The notes under the pieces were generated by a model that was not told the DNA's origin, searched no databases, and saw only the letters and a program-made list of their open reading frames with translations. The position numbers and the translations under genes are program-made. DNA of 64,000 nt, from assembly GCA_028335825.1 (NCBI GenBank), contig JAIOKI010000012.1, positions 1-64,000 of the forward strand. Reading direction: 5' to 3'. Positions 55,691 to 64,000 of this stretch are shown here, in pieces. Origin of the DNA: Nosema muscidifuracis (taxonomy: Eukaryota; Microsporidia; Nosematidae). Position 1 is the first letter of the stretch. Every line of letters starts with the position of its first letter.

Positions 55691-58219
55691 ATGAAAGAAG
55701 TTCTCGACTACAATGTTGTACCTGAACACTACAACTTAAAAATTAATATCAGTAAAGAATATTTTGAAGGAGATGAGGAAGTAATTCTTACAGTCAAGCA
55801 GAAGACAAGACAATTCAATTTTAATTCAGAAGATCTTGAATTAAATGATATGAAGATATTTGTTAATGAAATTGAACAGGATTTTACTAAAGAAATTGAA
55901 AACAGCTTTGTTACTGTAAAATTTAAAAACTGTGAGATAAATGTTAATGATAAACTAAGAATGTGTTGTAAATTTAAGGGTGAGTATTCCAAAGATATGT
56001 GGGGATTTTATAAGAGTACATACAATGGTGATGATTTGTACTCTACAGATTTTGAGCCAACAAATGCAAGAAGAGCTTTTCCTTGTTGGGATCAGCCAGA
56101 TCTCAAAGCTACTTTTGATATAGCTATTAAACCTCAAGAAGGTTACGGTGCATTGAGTAACTCTTCTCTTAAAGAAGTTAAAGATGGTTATTATTACTTC
56201 AATACCACACCTAGGATGTCTACCTATATTGTAGCATATATATCAGGTAAATTAGAACCACTTACTAGATACACTAAAAGAAATATTCCTATTAGTGTGT
56301 ATTCACACAAAGATGAAAAAGAATGGGGATTATATGCAGCTAAAGTCGCTGTAGAGTGTTTAGATTTTTTTGAAGAATATTTTGCTATTGATTATCCATT
56401 ACCAAAATTAGATTTGGTAACTATACCTACATTTGTAAGTGGAGCTATGGAAAATTGGGGTCTAGTCACATTTAGAAAGACATCTTTATTATATGAAGAG
56501 GAAACTACTAGTATTAGATCTAAAAAAAGAATAGCAGAAACTGTTTGTCATGAATTAGCTCATATGTGGTTTGGTAATTTAGTTACAATGACTTGGTGGA
56601 ATGATTTATGGTTAAATGAAGGATTTGCTACTTGGGCTTCATATTTAGCAATGAGTAATATTTCTAAAGATCTTATTGATTGGGATGTATGGACAGAATT
56701 TATAGTATCAGATATTGAGGCTGGAATGAACCACGATTGTTTAAATTCTTCTCATCCTATAGCTGTAAATGTTAATAAACCATCAGAAATAAGTCAGATT
56801 TTCGATACAATTTCATACTCAAAAGGTGCTTCTATGATTAGAATGCTTGAAGGATTTATTGGTCAAGATTCTTTTAGAGATGGAATTAGAGCTTATTTGA
56901 ATAAATATAAATACTCTAATGCTTCTACAAATGATTTATGGGATTCTTTTAATAAAGAACTAAATGTCAAAGATCTTATGGAAGATTGGATTAATAAAAC
57001 AGGGTTCCCTATTATTGAGATCAAAGATGCATCTTGTAATAATTTAACCGAAAATGGCTCTTTAGCATCTGATCAGAATATGAGTAATTTGAATAAAAAT
57101 GAATTAAAGATTGAACAATCTAGATTTTTTCAATCAGGTGATAAAAGTCAAGATATCTGGAAAATTCCATTGAAAATAAGATGGTATGATGTAACTCCTA
57201 CTATTGATTGTAAGCTTATGTTAGATAAAGAAATGTTATTAACTAAACAATCTAAATTGTACAAATTTAATGACGGTGCTTCAAGTTTTTACAGAGTTAA
57301 ATATCCAATAGACAATCTTACAGCTTTATTTGAGGTGAAAATGGATGCATCTAACAAACTTAATTTGATAAATGATTTATTTGCATTAATTTTTGCTAAT
57401 CAGACACCTGCTCTTGATGGTATAGTTATTAGTGAGATATTTGTAGAAGAAAAAAATCCTGAAATTCTTGGTACAATTTTATCGAATCTTGCTAAAATTC
57501 GTGGATTGTTCCATAATGAAGATTCTGTAGTAAGACATCTTAATGAAGTTATTTTAGATCTTGTTGGACGAAGATTTAAAGATATTGATCTTACAGAAAA
57601 AGATATTAAGACTGAGACAGCCATACTCAATAGTTTGATATTATCTTATGGTTTATCAGCTGGATCTAAAGAAATTAAAGATAAATTAGCAGAAGGTTTT
57701 GAGCTATATGAGAAGGATAAATATATCAACCCTGAATATATAAGACCTATATTCTATTCTGTAGTTAATGATAAATTTGATACTTTATGGGATATATCTA
57801 AGACTTCAACTTTACCCGATGAAAAAATTATGGCTTTATCTTCATTAGCTTATCTTCAGGAAGAAAATATGTTAGAGAAAATGTTTAAGTTGTATCCAGA
57901 AATTGAACCACATAATAGTATTTACTTTTTCTTGTATCTTTCTTCTAACTATAAACAGAAAAATTACGTCATTAATTATATACTTGATCATTTTGATGAA
58001 ATACGAAGTTATATGAAAAATGATAGATTATTTCAGTATGTTATTGAGAATGTATTAGGATGTACTTCATCTGATACACAGGCAAATAAAGTTATCAATT
58101 TATTGTCAACTAAGAAAGGAGGAGAAATTACTATGGCTATTAATAAGTCTATTGAGAAGATTGAGCATAATTTGAAATTTAAGAAATTCAATAATGATTT
58201 AGTGAAGGAAGAGGAATAA
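55691..58219 (+). CDS. M1-family zinc aminopeptidase, 842 aa
   Basis: I start at 55691 because a CCC signal lies eight bases upstream and the protein then begins MKEVLDYNVVPEHYNLKI, the normal entry of M1 enzymes; an in-frame ATG at 55634 would add 19 residues of poor quality. The N-terminal beta domain leads to the exopeptidase motif GAMEN at 251-255. The zinc site is HELAH at 287-291 with the third ligand Glu310 in WLNEGFA, and the catalytic Tyr is about residue 376 (SYSKGASMIRML). Glu288 is the general base. A beta sandwich and a helical C-terminal bowl follow, giving full length for the family. It removes N-terminal residues from peptides, probably in the cytosol as no signal peptide is present. 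In a parasite dependent on host peptides it would supply amino acids. Confidence 0.95.
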   Translation: MKEVLDYNVVPEHYNLKINISKEYFEGDEEVILTVKQKTRQFNFNSEDLELNDMKIFVNEIEQDFTKEIENSFVTVKFKNCEINVNDKLRMCCKFKGEYSKDMWGFYKSTYNGDDLYSTDFEPTNARRAFPCWDQPDLKATFDIAIKPQEGYGALSNSSLKEVKDGYYYFNTTPRMSTYIVAYISGKLEPLTRYTKRNIPISVYSHKDEKEWGLYAAKVAVECLDFFEEYFAIDYPLPKLDLVTIPTFVSGAMENWGLVTFRKTSLLYEEETTSIRSKKRIAETVCHELAHMWFGNLVTMTWWNDLWLNEGFATWASYLAMSNISKDLIDWDVWTEFIVSDIEAGMNHDCLNSSHPIAVNVNKPSEISQIFDTISYSKGASMIRMLEGFIGQDSFRDGIRAYLNKYKYSNASTNDLWDSFNKELNVKDLMEDWINKTGFPIIEIKDASCNNLTENGSLASDQNMSNLNKNELKIEQSRFFQSGDKSQDIWKIPLKIRWYDVTPTIDCKLMLDKEMLLTKQSKLYKFNDGASSFYRVKYPIDNLTALFEVKMDASNKLNLINDLFALIFANQTPALDGIVISEIFVEEKNPEILGTILSNLAKIRGLFHNEDSVVRHLNEVILDLVGRRFKDIDLTEKDIKTETAILNSLILSYGLSAGSKEIKDKLAEGFELYEKDKYINPEYIRPIFYSVVNDKFDTLWDISKTSTLPDEKIMALSSLAYLQEENMLEKMFKLYPEIEPHNSIYFFLYLSSNYKQKNYVINYILDHFDEIRSYMKNDRLFQYVIENVLGCTSSDTQANKVINLLSTKKGGEITMAINKSIEKIEHNLKFKKFNNDLVKEEE

Positions 58220-58233
58220 AATAATTTTTCTTA

Positions 58234-58536
58234 AAATTTCATTTTTATAATTTGTCGAAACTAAGCTTATCTTGAAATTTCATTTTTATAATTTGTCGAA
58301 ACTAAGCTTATCTTGAAATTTCATTTTTATAATTTGTCAAGAATATCGTTTATCTTGAAATTTCATTTTTATAATTTGTCGAGACTAAACTTATCTTGAA
58401 ATTTCATTTTTATAATTTGTCGAAACTAAGCTTATCTTGAAATTTCATTTTTATAATTTGTCGAAACTAAGCTTATCTTGAAATTTCATTTTTATAATTT
58501 GTCAAGAATATGTTTATCTTGAAATTTCATCTTTAT
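58234..58536. repeat. 41-bp tandem repeat, seven copies plus part
   Basis: Units start at 58234, 58275, 58316, 58357, 58398, 58439 and 58480, with a partial eighth from 58521. The unit begins AAATTTCATTTTTATAATTT and ends in a variable part, either GTCGAAACTAAGCTTATCTTG or a GTCAAGAATAT version in copies 3 and 7. The array lies 15 bp after the aminopeptidase stop, so it is inside the likely 3' UTR. Confidence 0.95.
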
Positions 58537-58746
58537 TTTATTGCTATAAAAAGGATACAAAATAAATTTAAATATTATTAGGCTAATAATAAATGAAATT
58601 TTGTAATTATTTTCCTTACAATAGATAAAACTTTGGTTTTTTTAATTTAAAAAAAAGGATAAAAGTTTAATTAAGTCCACTAAAAGGAGATCTTAAATAA
58701 GATTGGTTAATTTATATAGTATAAGTAGATTTATTCTAAAACCACC
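58537..58746. other. Spacer upstream of the Sel1 gene
   Basis: Short AT-rich spacer. ACCACC stands directly before the next ATG. Confidence 0.4.
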
Positions 58747-59904
58747 ATGTACAATAAATTTACAATATTTGATAAAAAATTTCAAGACAGCTTTATACAA
58801 CTTAAACAGAAGAATGATCCAAATGATGTATTCAAATTTCTTAAAGAATACGTCATTTCTATAGAAAGTGGTGGAATAAATTCTAAAAGATTTATTCTTA
58901 ACATAAACCCACTTAAAATAGATAAACAAACTCAGAAATTTATAAGAGAATTCAATGCATATTTCTTAGAATTTCTTATAAAAATGGCAGCAGTACTCAC
59001 TAACAGAAAATTATCAAGTGAAGCACATGTTTATCTTGGACTGACTTATGAGATAGGTCTATTTGGTATATCTATTAATCAGAAGAATGCTTTTAATTAT
59101 TATATTGTAGCAGCTAAACAGAATAATAAATTTGGGACTTACAGATTGGCACAGGCTTATGAAAAAGTCATGGGAGAGAAAGAAGGATATACAAAAGCTT
59201 TATATTTTTATAGATGTGCTGCTAAATTGGGATGTATATATGGTATGCACACTTATGGATCTATTCTTTTAAGAGGTGAATTGAATAGTAAAAAAGATTT
59301 TGATACGGGAATGTTTTATCTTAAATTAGCTAGTCAAAAGGCTTCTGATGTTTATCCTTTTCCTTATTATGATCTTGGTCAGGTCTATGAGTCACAAAAT
59401 TATTGTGATGAAATAGAAGCAGATGATGATTATGCATTTAGGATGTATGAACGAGGGGCTAGATTAGGATGTCCTAATTCACAATATAGAGTGGGTAAAT
59501 GTTATGAGACAGGATCTTTATTTAGAGATTTAAATATTAAATTAGCTTTAGAATATTATAAGAAGGCTGCTGATAATGGACATATGGATGCTCAATATAT
59601 TCTATCTAAATTTCTATTTACAGGGGTAGAAGGTTTAGTATCAAGAAATTATAGTCAATCATTTTTTTATGCTTTACAATCTGCTATAAGAGGTCATCCT
59701 GAAGGAGCTTGTTCAGTAGCTGAATTTGCTGAATGGGGTTATGGAGTAAAAAAAAGTAGAGTTTTATCTTTATGGTGGTATACGATAGCATCTAAACTAG
59801 GTAATAAACAAGCTGATTTTAAGAAAAATGAATTGAGAGTACAAATTAATTTAGATAATCAAGGACCTTCTTATAAAAGAAAAAGATGGTGTTACTGTTG
59901 TTAA
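58747..59904 (+). CDS. Sel1-repeat protein, chitin synthase regulator (Skt5/Chs4-like)
   Basis: A 385-aa protein. After an N-terminal region of about 85 residues come roughly seven Sel1-like TPR repeats (about 90-370), each with the A-x2-YL/YR-G-x2-YE-x-G and A-x2-YY-x-AA pattern: EAHVYLGLTYEIGLFG, GTYRLAQAYEKV, SQYRVGKCYETGSL, LALEYYKKAADNGHMDAQYIL. The chain ends in KRKRWCYCC, a basic cluster with cysteines in CaaX-like position. Yeast Chs4/Skt5 also combines Sel1 repeats with a C-terminal prenylation box that brings chitin synthase III to the membrane. In microsporidia such proteins are annotated as chitin synthase regulatory factors, fitting a role in the spore endospore wall. The ATG has ACCACC before it and the frame is intact. 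Confidence 0.85.
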   Translation: MYNKFTIFDKKFQDSFIQLKQKNDPNDVFKFLKEYVISIESGGINSKRFILNINPLKIDKQTQKFIREFNAYFLEFLIKMAAVLTNRKLSSEAHVYLGLTYEIGLFGISINQKNAFNYYIVAAKQNNKFGTYRLAQAYEKVMGEKEGYTKALYFYRCAAKLGCIYGMHTYGSILLRGELNSKKDFDTGMFYLKLASQKASDVYPFPYYDLGQVYESQNYCDEIEADDDYAFRMYERGARLGCPNSQYRVGKCYETGSLFRDLNIKLALEYYKKAADNGHMDAQYILSKFLFTGVEGLVSRNYSQSFFYALQSAIRGHPEGACSVAEFAEWGYGVKKSRVLSLWWYTIASKLGNKQADFKKNELRVQINLDNQGPSYKRKRWCYCC

Positions 59905-59997
59905 TTTATAATTATTTTAAATTAATCAACAGTCTTTTTTAATATAAGAAAATAGTGTCTCTGTTGTTAATTTATAATTATTCTAAATTAAAATAAT
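59889..59997. repeat. Imperfect duplication of the Sel1 gene 3' end
   Basis: The block GTGTTACTGTTGTTAATTTATAATTATT at the stop of the Sel1 gene recurs with small changes 67 bp downstream (about 59956-59995). It is a small local duplication with no coding capacity. Confidence 0.7.
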
Positions 59998-60023
59998 TCT
60001 TAAATTTTGTATTTTCTTAATAT

Positions 60024-60178
60024 TTCTTTCAATATGTATTAAAATTGTTCTTCTAATAATAGCAATTAAATTTTTTTTCAATATGTTTTAAATTGTTCCT
60101 TTATTAATTAAAATAAATTTTTTTTCAATACATCTTATAATTGTTCATCTAATAATTGCAATAAAATTCTTCTCAATC
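60024..60178. repeat. Three diverged direct repeats of about 53 bp
   Basis: Three successive units share TTTTCAATATGT(A/T)TTAAAATTGTTC followed by TAATAATTGCAAT-like ends (starts near 60024, 60076 and 60125). They lie in the shared 3' region between two convergent genes. Confidence 0.7.
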
Positions 60179-60179
60179 T

Positions 60180-60584
60180 TTATTCTGTCCATATTATATC
60201 ATACACTAATAAATAATCATCTTCTTTATATTTCTTACTAACATAAGCAAAATTAATTTTATATTTAGAAATATTGAGTACATTGTATATTTCATTAATC
60301 TTATCACTAAGTTGTACAAAATACTTATATTTGGTATACAAATGTATTCTTTTGTACTTCTCTGTATCTAAAATATCTTTAATATGATAAATAATATCTT
60401 CAAGATTATAATTAATTTCTATTTTTAAAATATCTCTAGTAAGATTAGCACCAGTAGATTTTGTATATACTAGCCTGTACTTCTTATTGTTTATATCGAT
60501 ATACGATATCTGCTTGATCTCACTTCTTGTATCAGCAGGAAGACCATCTTCATTATTTTCTCTTATTTTATTTTCTAAGTGCAT
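60180..60584 (-). CDS. Hypothetical protein, 134 aa
   Basis: Intact frame with CCC in the ACCCATAA context before the ATG at 60584. It has no signal peptide or membrane segment. The first 25 residues are charged and flexible. The remainder alternates beta-like and helical stretches (ISYIDINNKKYRLVY, LEDIIYHIKDILD, YKYFVQLSDKINEIYNVL) and ends KEDDYLLVYDIIWTE, a compact globular-domain composition. Aromatic- and Tyr-rich. It is convergent with the Sel1 gene, separated only by short repeats. I do not recognise the fold. The clear start signal and codon balance make it a real gene. Confidence 0.75.
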   Translation of the reverse strand: MHLENKIRENNEDGLPADTRSEIKQISYIDINNKKYRLVYTKSTGANLTRDILKIEINYNLEDIIYHIKDILDTEKYKRIHLYTKYKYFVQLSDKINEIYNVLNISKYKINFAYVSKKYKEDDYLLVYDIIWTE

Positions 60585-60588
60585 TTAT

Positions 60589-60591
60589 GGG
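60589..60591 (-). promoter_or_regulatory. CCC start-associated signal
   Basis: Minus-strand context ACCCATAAATG before the start at 60584. Confidence 0.5.
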
Positions 60592-60831
60592 TTTATGCTA
60601 TAAAATATTATTTAAAAATGTCATAAATGTCTGAGACAACAAAATTATAAAATTTATTGCTCTTATCATTTATAAATTGGGGTAAAGAAAAAAAAATGAA
60701 AAAATAAGAAAAAAAAATTTATTTAATTTTGAAGAAAATTTTATTAAATAATAATATTTTTTAAATTAGATTTTATTATTTTTGTTCTAAAGACTTAAAT
60801 TTCAAAAAAGTGACTCATCATAAAATTTTAA

Positions 60832-60975
60832 TTATTTTTTAAGAATATCTTCTATTTCTTTAGTCACACTAGGACTAATTTGATACATCTGCTGTATTTT
60901 CTTCTTAATATCTTCATTAATATCTGTTGGAATATTCTGACTACAAAGAATAGAAAAAATGTATAAAAATATCAT
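60832..60975 (-). CDS. Small secreted peptide, 47 aa
   Basis: An ATG frame from 60975 with CCCC four bases upstream. Residues 1-12 (MIFLYIFSILCS) look like a signal peptide cleaved after the Cys-Ser, leaving a 35-residue, mostly helical, Lys- and Ile-rich peptide (NIPTDINEDIKKKIQQMYQ at its start). The strong start signal and leader support a genuine small gene. It sits between two minus-strand genes and could be co-regulated with them. No homologue is recognised; a truncated gene is the alternative. Confidence 0.6.
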   Translation of the reverse strand: MIFLYIFSILCSQNIPTDINEDIKKKIQQMYQISPSVTKEIEDILKK

Positions 60976-60979
60976 TTAA

Positions 60980-60983
60980 GGGG
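60980..60983 (-). promoter_or_regulatory. CCCC start-associated signal of the 47-aa gene
   Basis: Minus-strand ATCCCCTTAAATG, four bases before the ATG at 60975. Confidence 0.5.
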
Positions 60984-61185
60984 ATATATTAATTTATCTA
61001 AATTATTTTAAATATTTTAAAGAGAGTGATTAAATCAAATAGAATAATAATTAATTAAAATATAAAATAAAATATTTTTTTACTTTTTTCTATTTCTTTA
61101 ACTTTAAAGAGTCATTTATTAATTTTGATTTTATATATTCTTTGACTCTGCTATGTACTCTTTGTTAACACATTATTTAAATTAT

Positions 61186-61312
61186 ATTATAAGAGATTAT
61201 CTTTATTTTATATTTATGTAGTGTTACTCAATAATTAACTAATAAATTTTCTTCATCTCAACCATCTTATAAGAGATTATATTTATGTAGTGTTACTCAG
61301 TAATTAAATAAT
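61186..61312. repeat. Imperfect direct repeat, about 45 bp, period about 80 bp
   Basis: TATAAGAGATTAT followed by TTATATTTATGTAGTGTTACTCA and AATTAA occurs twice (near 61188 and 61268). The rest of 60984-61382 holds no gene. Confidence 0.7.
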
Positions 61313-61382
61313 AGATTCTAATAATGAATTTTAAAAAATATTATATCAAATTCAATGTAAGATAATATAAAATAAAATATAT

Positions 61383-61661
61383 TTAATCATGTGATAGTAG
61401 AACATCTTGCTGTCTCTCAGATAATTTATAAGGTTCAAACAATGGTATATTAGGATTATGAAAGTTTTTATGTGTGATAGGTCTTAATAACTCTTTCCTA
61501 GTCTTTTCATCTATTTCTTTGGATAATAAAAATTCTTGAACAAGTGGATGAGGTGAATCTTCTTCTTTCTTATCATTCCATTTTTTTATAGAAGATACTC
61601 TCTTTGTTGCTAAGTATCTTCCTAAGACTGATATTATATAAACTATTAATGGTACTTTCAT
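61383..61661 (-). CDS. Small membrane-anchored protein, 92 aa
   Basis: Starts at an ATG at 61661. The first 15 residues (MKVPLIVYIISVLGR) form one hydrophobic segment followed by a basic patch (RYLATKRVSSIKKW), the layout of a signal anchor or N-terminal membrane tether with the rest in the cytosol or another compartment. The remaining 60 residues are hydrophilic with HPLVQEFLLSKE, a Pro/Asn/His-rich middle and a SERQQDVLLSHD end. The basic, amphipathic N-terminus could also target the mitosome; sequence alone cannot decide. The frame is intact and its codon usage matches the core genes nearby rather than the subtelomeric ones. Family not recognised. Confidence 0.65.
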   Translation of the reverse strand: MKVPLIVYIISVLGRYLATKRVSSIKKWNDKKEEDSPHPLVQEFLLSKEIDEKTRKELLRPITHKNFHNPNIPLFEPYKLSERQQDVLLSHD

Positions 61662-62687
61662 GAAAAAATCATTTCATTTTTCTTTTTATTTTGTTTTATG
61701 AGTGATACAGATTTGATACAAAATGTTAAGGATTACATTCATTGGTCAGTTTCTTAAATAATAAAAAAATAAAAATTATCATTTATTTTTTTATATTACT
61801 CAAATAAAAAGATAATAATTTTAAAAAATGATATGTAAAAACAGGTTTTGATTTTTGGATTATTTGAAATCATTTTTTTATTTAAATATTTTAAATACTT
61901 AATTCATATTTCATATCTGTAGTATAATAAAAACTATGGTATAATATTCTATTTTAATAGAAGAAGTTATCTCATACAACAATTATTATTTAATGTAAAT
62001 ATAACAGAAAATATTTTTTTAATTAAAAATTTATTTTACAAAAGCAAATCTGAATATATTTTTCTGTTAAGCATGACATTTTTATAAAAATTATTTTTAT
62101 TTCTTATGAAAAAAGTGACTGATATGTTTAACATTTATTGTTTATTTTATCAAAAAATTACAATAATAGAAATATTTAAATGAGGTGATTGGTTTTTATA
62201 AATTGATTATTTGTATAATGTAATGATATAAATATATTTTGTTTATACTTAAAAACGTACTTATAGTTTTTATTATTTTAATATTTTGTTTGATTATTTG
62301 TTTATAATCAAACAAAATTATCAATCGTGATTATTGATTGAACGTATCCAATAAAAACACAAGATTTACTAAAAATTTTTTTATCAATATATCCGGATAA
62401 ATATCCAATACTATTCATTTCTTATAAATTAAACAAACTGTTTTAGATATCTTACATTGTAAATATATGAAAAATAAAATCAAAGTTAATTTCAAATAAT
62501 CTTTATAGATTATTGAACCAGTATCAATATAATAATAAAACAAATTCTTACTCATTTTTAGAATTTTAAAATTTTTTTACAAATATTCAACTCTATTTCT
62601 TACATATTCTTAAACCTTAATAAAATCATTGGTCAAAAATGAAACACTGACATATAAAGATATAAAAAAAACATATCTGTACAATAA
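61662..62687. other. 1-kb divergent intergenic region
   Basis: AT-rich region between the 92-aa gene and the 336-aa gene. An inverted pair AATCAAACAAAATTATCAATCGTGATTATTGATTG/TTTGTTTGATTATTTGTTTATAATCAAACAAA near 62280-62340 could form hairpins. No gene seen. Confidence 0.4.
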
Positions 62688-63698
62688 ATGATTTTTCTCG
62701 TTATCTTTATAAAAATTACTATATGCTCAAGATTTTTGGGACTAGGTAGAAATCCTTCTAGTGGACATGTAGTAAGAGAATCTCCTATTAATAATGGAAG
62801 TGGAGCTGGTGGATCGGCAGTACACCATCATCTTGGAGATACTGGATTAAAAGCTATGGTTATTACAGAAGATGTCTTACATAAAGGGGATGGTAAAGCT
62901 TATACATCAGTACCAACTTTGACTAATGCTTTAAAAGGAGGTACAGCCAAAAGTTTTGATCAGCAGATTATTGAAATGAAAGTCGGTGCTCTTGTTTCAG
63001 CTAAAGAAAGTCTTGCTGCTAAGCATTCAGCTTCAATGTTTATGCATAAGATTAAACAGTTAGAAGCCGAAGAAAAATTAGCTAAAGCTAGTCTACTTCA
63101 AAAACAAAAAGAGGAAATTGATATGATATTGCATTCACCAAAAGAAGAACTTGTTAAAGATATTATGCCTATTATAGCTGTAACACCACATTCTTTGGGA
63201 TTCGTTGAACATGATAAACTTGAATTACAACGATTAAATGATATCAGAATGGCAGCTCTTAAAGAAGGAGATATGCAAAAAAGAAATGCATTATTACATG
63301 AAAGACCTAATAACGAAAGTCCTATGGAGAGTTTGTCTAGTAATCCTGATCTAATAGCTTCATTCTATGCAAATGCTCCTGTGAATAAAGCTTCAGCTGT
63401 AGTTGATCCTACAATGGGTAAATTTTCTATAATTAACGATGCTAACAGACTTCACGCTCAGAAAGATGGACATAACAGAAATGTTATACCAAGAGCGCGA
63501 AGAAGTGTATCCGGAACATCTGAAGGAGATACTTCCCAAAATTCTATTAGTTCTACAGATGATAATATCGATTTGGTAGATGATAGTCCTGAAGATTCAT
63601 CTAATAATTCAAGAAGAGGTTCAAGGAGAAATCCAAATAGGGGTTTAAGAAACCGTCGTTCATCTGGAGGTCTTAATTTCGGAAAAGGATGGCTTTAA
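62688..63698 (+). CDS. Secreted protein with basic C-terminus, candidate spore wall or polar tube component, 336 aa
   Basis: The signal peptide (MIFLVIFIKITICS) is followed by a Gly/Ser/His-rich stretch (NGSGAGGSAVHHHLGD), a charged helical domain of about 90-220 (AKHSASMFMHKIKQLEAEEKLAKASLLQKQKEE at its centre, cut here in words: a Lys/Glu coiled-coil-like segment), and a low-complexity tail of Ser, Asn, Asp and Arg. The last 35 residues are strongly basic (RRGSRRNPNRGLRNRR). Codon use is the least AT-biased of the window, which usually marks a highly expressed or conserved gene. Basic clusters in spore wall proteins of Nosema are known to bind heparin-like host glycans, so an outer spore coat role is plausible but not shown. 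No CCC signal is obvious. Confidence 0.75.
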   Translation: MIFLVIFIKITICSRFLGLGRNPSSGHVVRESPINNGSGAGGSAVHHHLGDTGLKAMVITEDVLHKGDGKAYTSVPTLTNALKGGTAKSFDQQIIEMKVGALVSAKESLAAKHSASMFMHKIKQLEAEEKLAKASLLQKQKEEIDMILHSPKEELVKDIMPIIAVTPHSLGFVEHDKLELQRLNDIRMAALKEGDMQKRNALLHERPNNESPMESLSSNPDLIASFYANAPVNKASAVVDPTMGKFSIINDANRLHAQKDGHNRNVIPRARRSVSGTSEGDTSQNSISSTDDNIDLVDDSPEDSSNNSRRGSRRNPNRGLRNRRSSGGLNFGKGWL

Positions 63699-63881
63699 AT
63701 ATAGATCCAACAAATAAATTTTTTAAATTTTTTTGAATTATTTATAAAATTTTTATAATAGATAGTATAGCTTTAAAATTAAAAATTAATACAGCAATCT
63801 TTTAATTAAATTCAACAAACAAACAAATATAAAAAAATTAAATCAAATAAATATTTTTAATATTCAATTTTAACGAAATTT
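63699..63881. other. 3' flank of the 336-aa gene
   Basis: AT-rich sequence with no gene. Confidence 0.4.
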
Positions 63882-64000
63882 AAATTAAATAAAATATAAC
63901 AAATTTTTATTTATATACGAATATTAAAATTAAATAAGATATAACAAATTTTTATACGAATATTAAAATCAAATAAGATATAACAAATTTTTATTTATAA
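63882..64000. repeat. Tandem repeat of about 40 bp, running off the window
   Basis: Three units built on TTAAATAAGATATAACAAATTTTTAT followed by a TACGAATATTAAAA linker, starting near 63882, 63926 and 63965. The last is cut by the window end, so the array may be longer. Confidence 0.8.

Noticed and set aside
58234-58536. CRISPR-like array
   Set aside because: Units are contiguous tandem copies without unique spacers, in a eukaryotic genome.
2009-64000. rRNA operon, as found next to telomeres in some microsporidia
   Set aside because: No stretch with rRNA-like composition or the conserved SSU start was seen.

Overview
This window reads as the left end of a microsporidian chromosome, most likely from the Nosema/Vairimorpha side of the group. 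It opens with about 2 kb of degenerate telomere repeat (C-rich strand, CCTA and CCTAA units) and continues into very AT-rich DNA. Genes are short and unspliced. Many start codons are preceded within about 20 bases by CCC or CCCC, the start-associated signal known in microsporidia. A tiny homeodomain protein, an M1 aminopeptidase, a Sel1-repeat protein of chitin-synthase-regulator type and a GDP-mannose transporter all fit such a parasite. The genus is an inference; no rRNA gene is present to confirm it.

From 2 to about 49 kb the region is subtelomeric, gene-poor and fast-evolving. Intact genes are islands separated by 1 to 5.5 kb of AT-rich DNA holding gene relics and old transposable elements. 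Most are lineage-specific secreted or membrane proteins. Three gene families occur twice. Family A is a 442/444-aa secreted pair at 20.4 and 43.1 kb, inside a 2.4-kb duplicated segment. Family B is a diverged pair of 551 and 540 aa at 30.4 and 46.7 kb. Family C is a membrane protein with twelve cysteines at 36 and 44.6 kb; the 36-kb copy is frameshifted. C then B, in that transcription order, occurs on the minus strand at 37-30 kb and on the plus strand at 44.6-48.3 kb, which looks like an old inverted duplication around about 40.7 kb. A small secreted protein with nine CGPDG(K/M)G heptads lies close to that axis. Other genes here are a J-like membrane protein without HPD, an alpha/beta hydrolase and the homeodomain gene.

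Fossil mobile elements include a decayed Ty3/gypsy reverse transcriptase and RNase H region at 26-27 kb, a pair of related unassigned relics at 24.6 and 33.3 kb, and a short internally deleted LTR element at 52.0-52.8 kb. That LTR element has identical 80-bp LTRs, a 5-bp target duplication, a polypurine tract and an unusually long tRNA-like primer-binding region.

From about 49.7 kb the sequence moves towards core genes: a membrane-anchored HECT ubiquitin ligase, the GDP-mannose transporter (supply of mannose donor to the Golgi for O-mannosylation), the M1 aminopeptidase, the Sel1 protein with a prenylation-like CYCC end, several small proteins and a basic-tailed secreted protein that could belong to the spore wall. 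Spacing is tighter here, and short tandem repeats sit in the 3' flanks of several genes.
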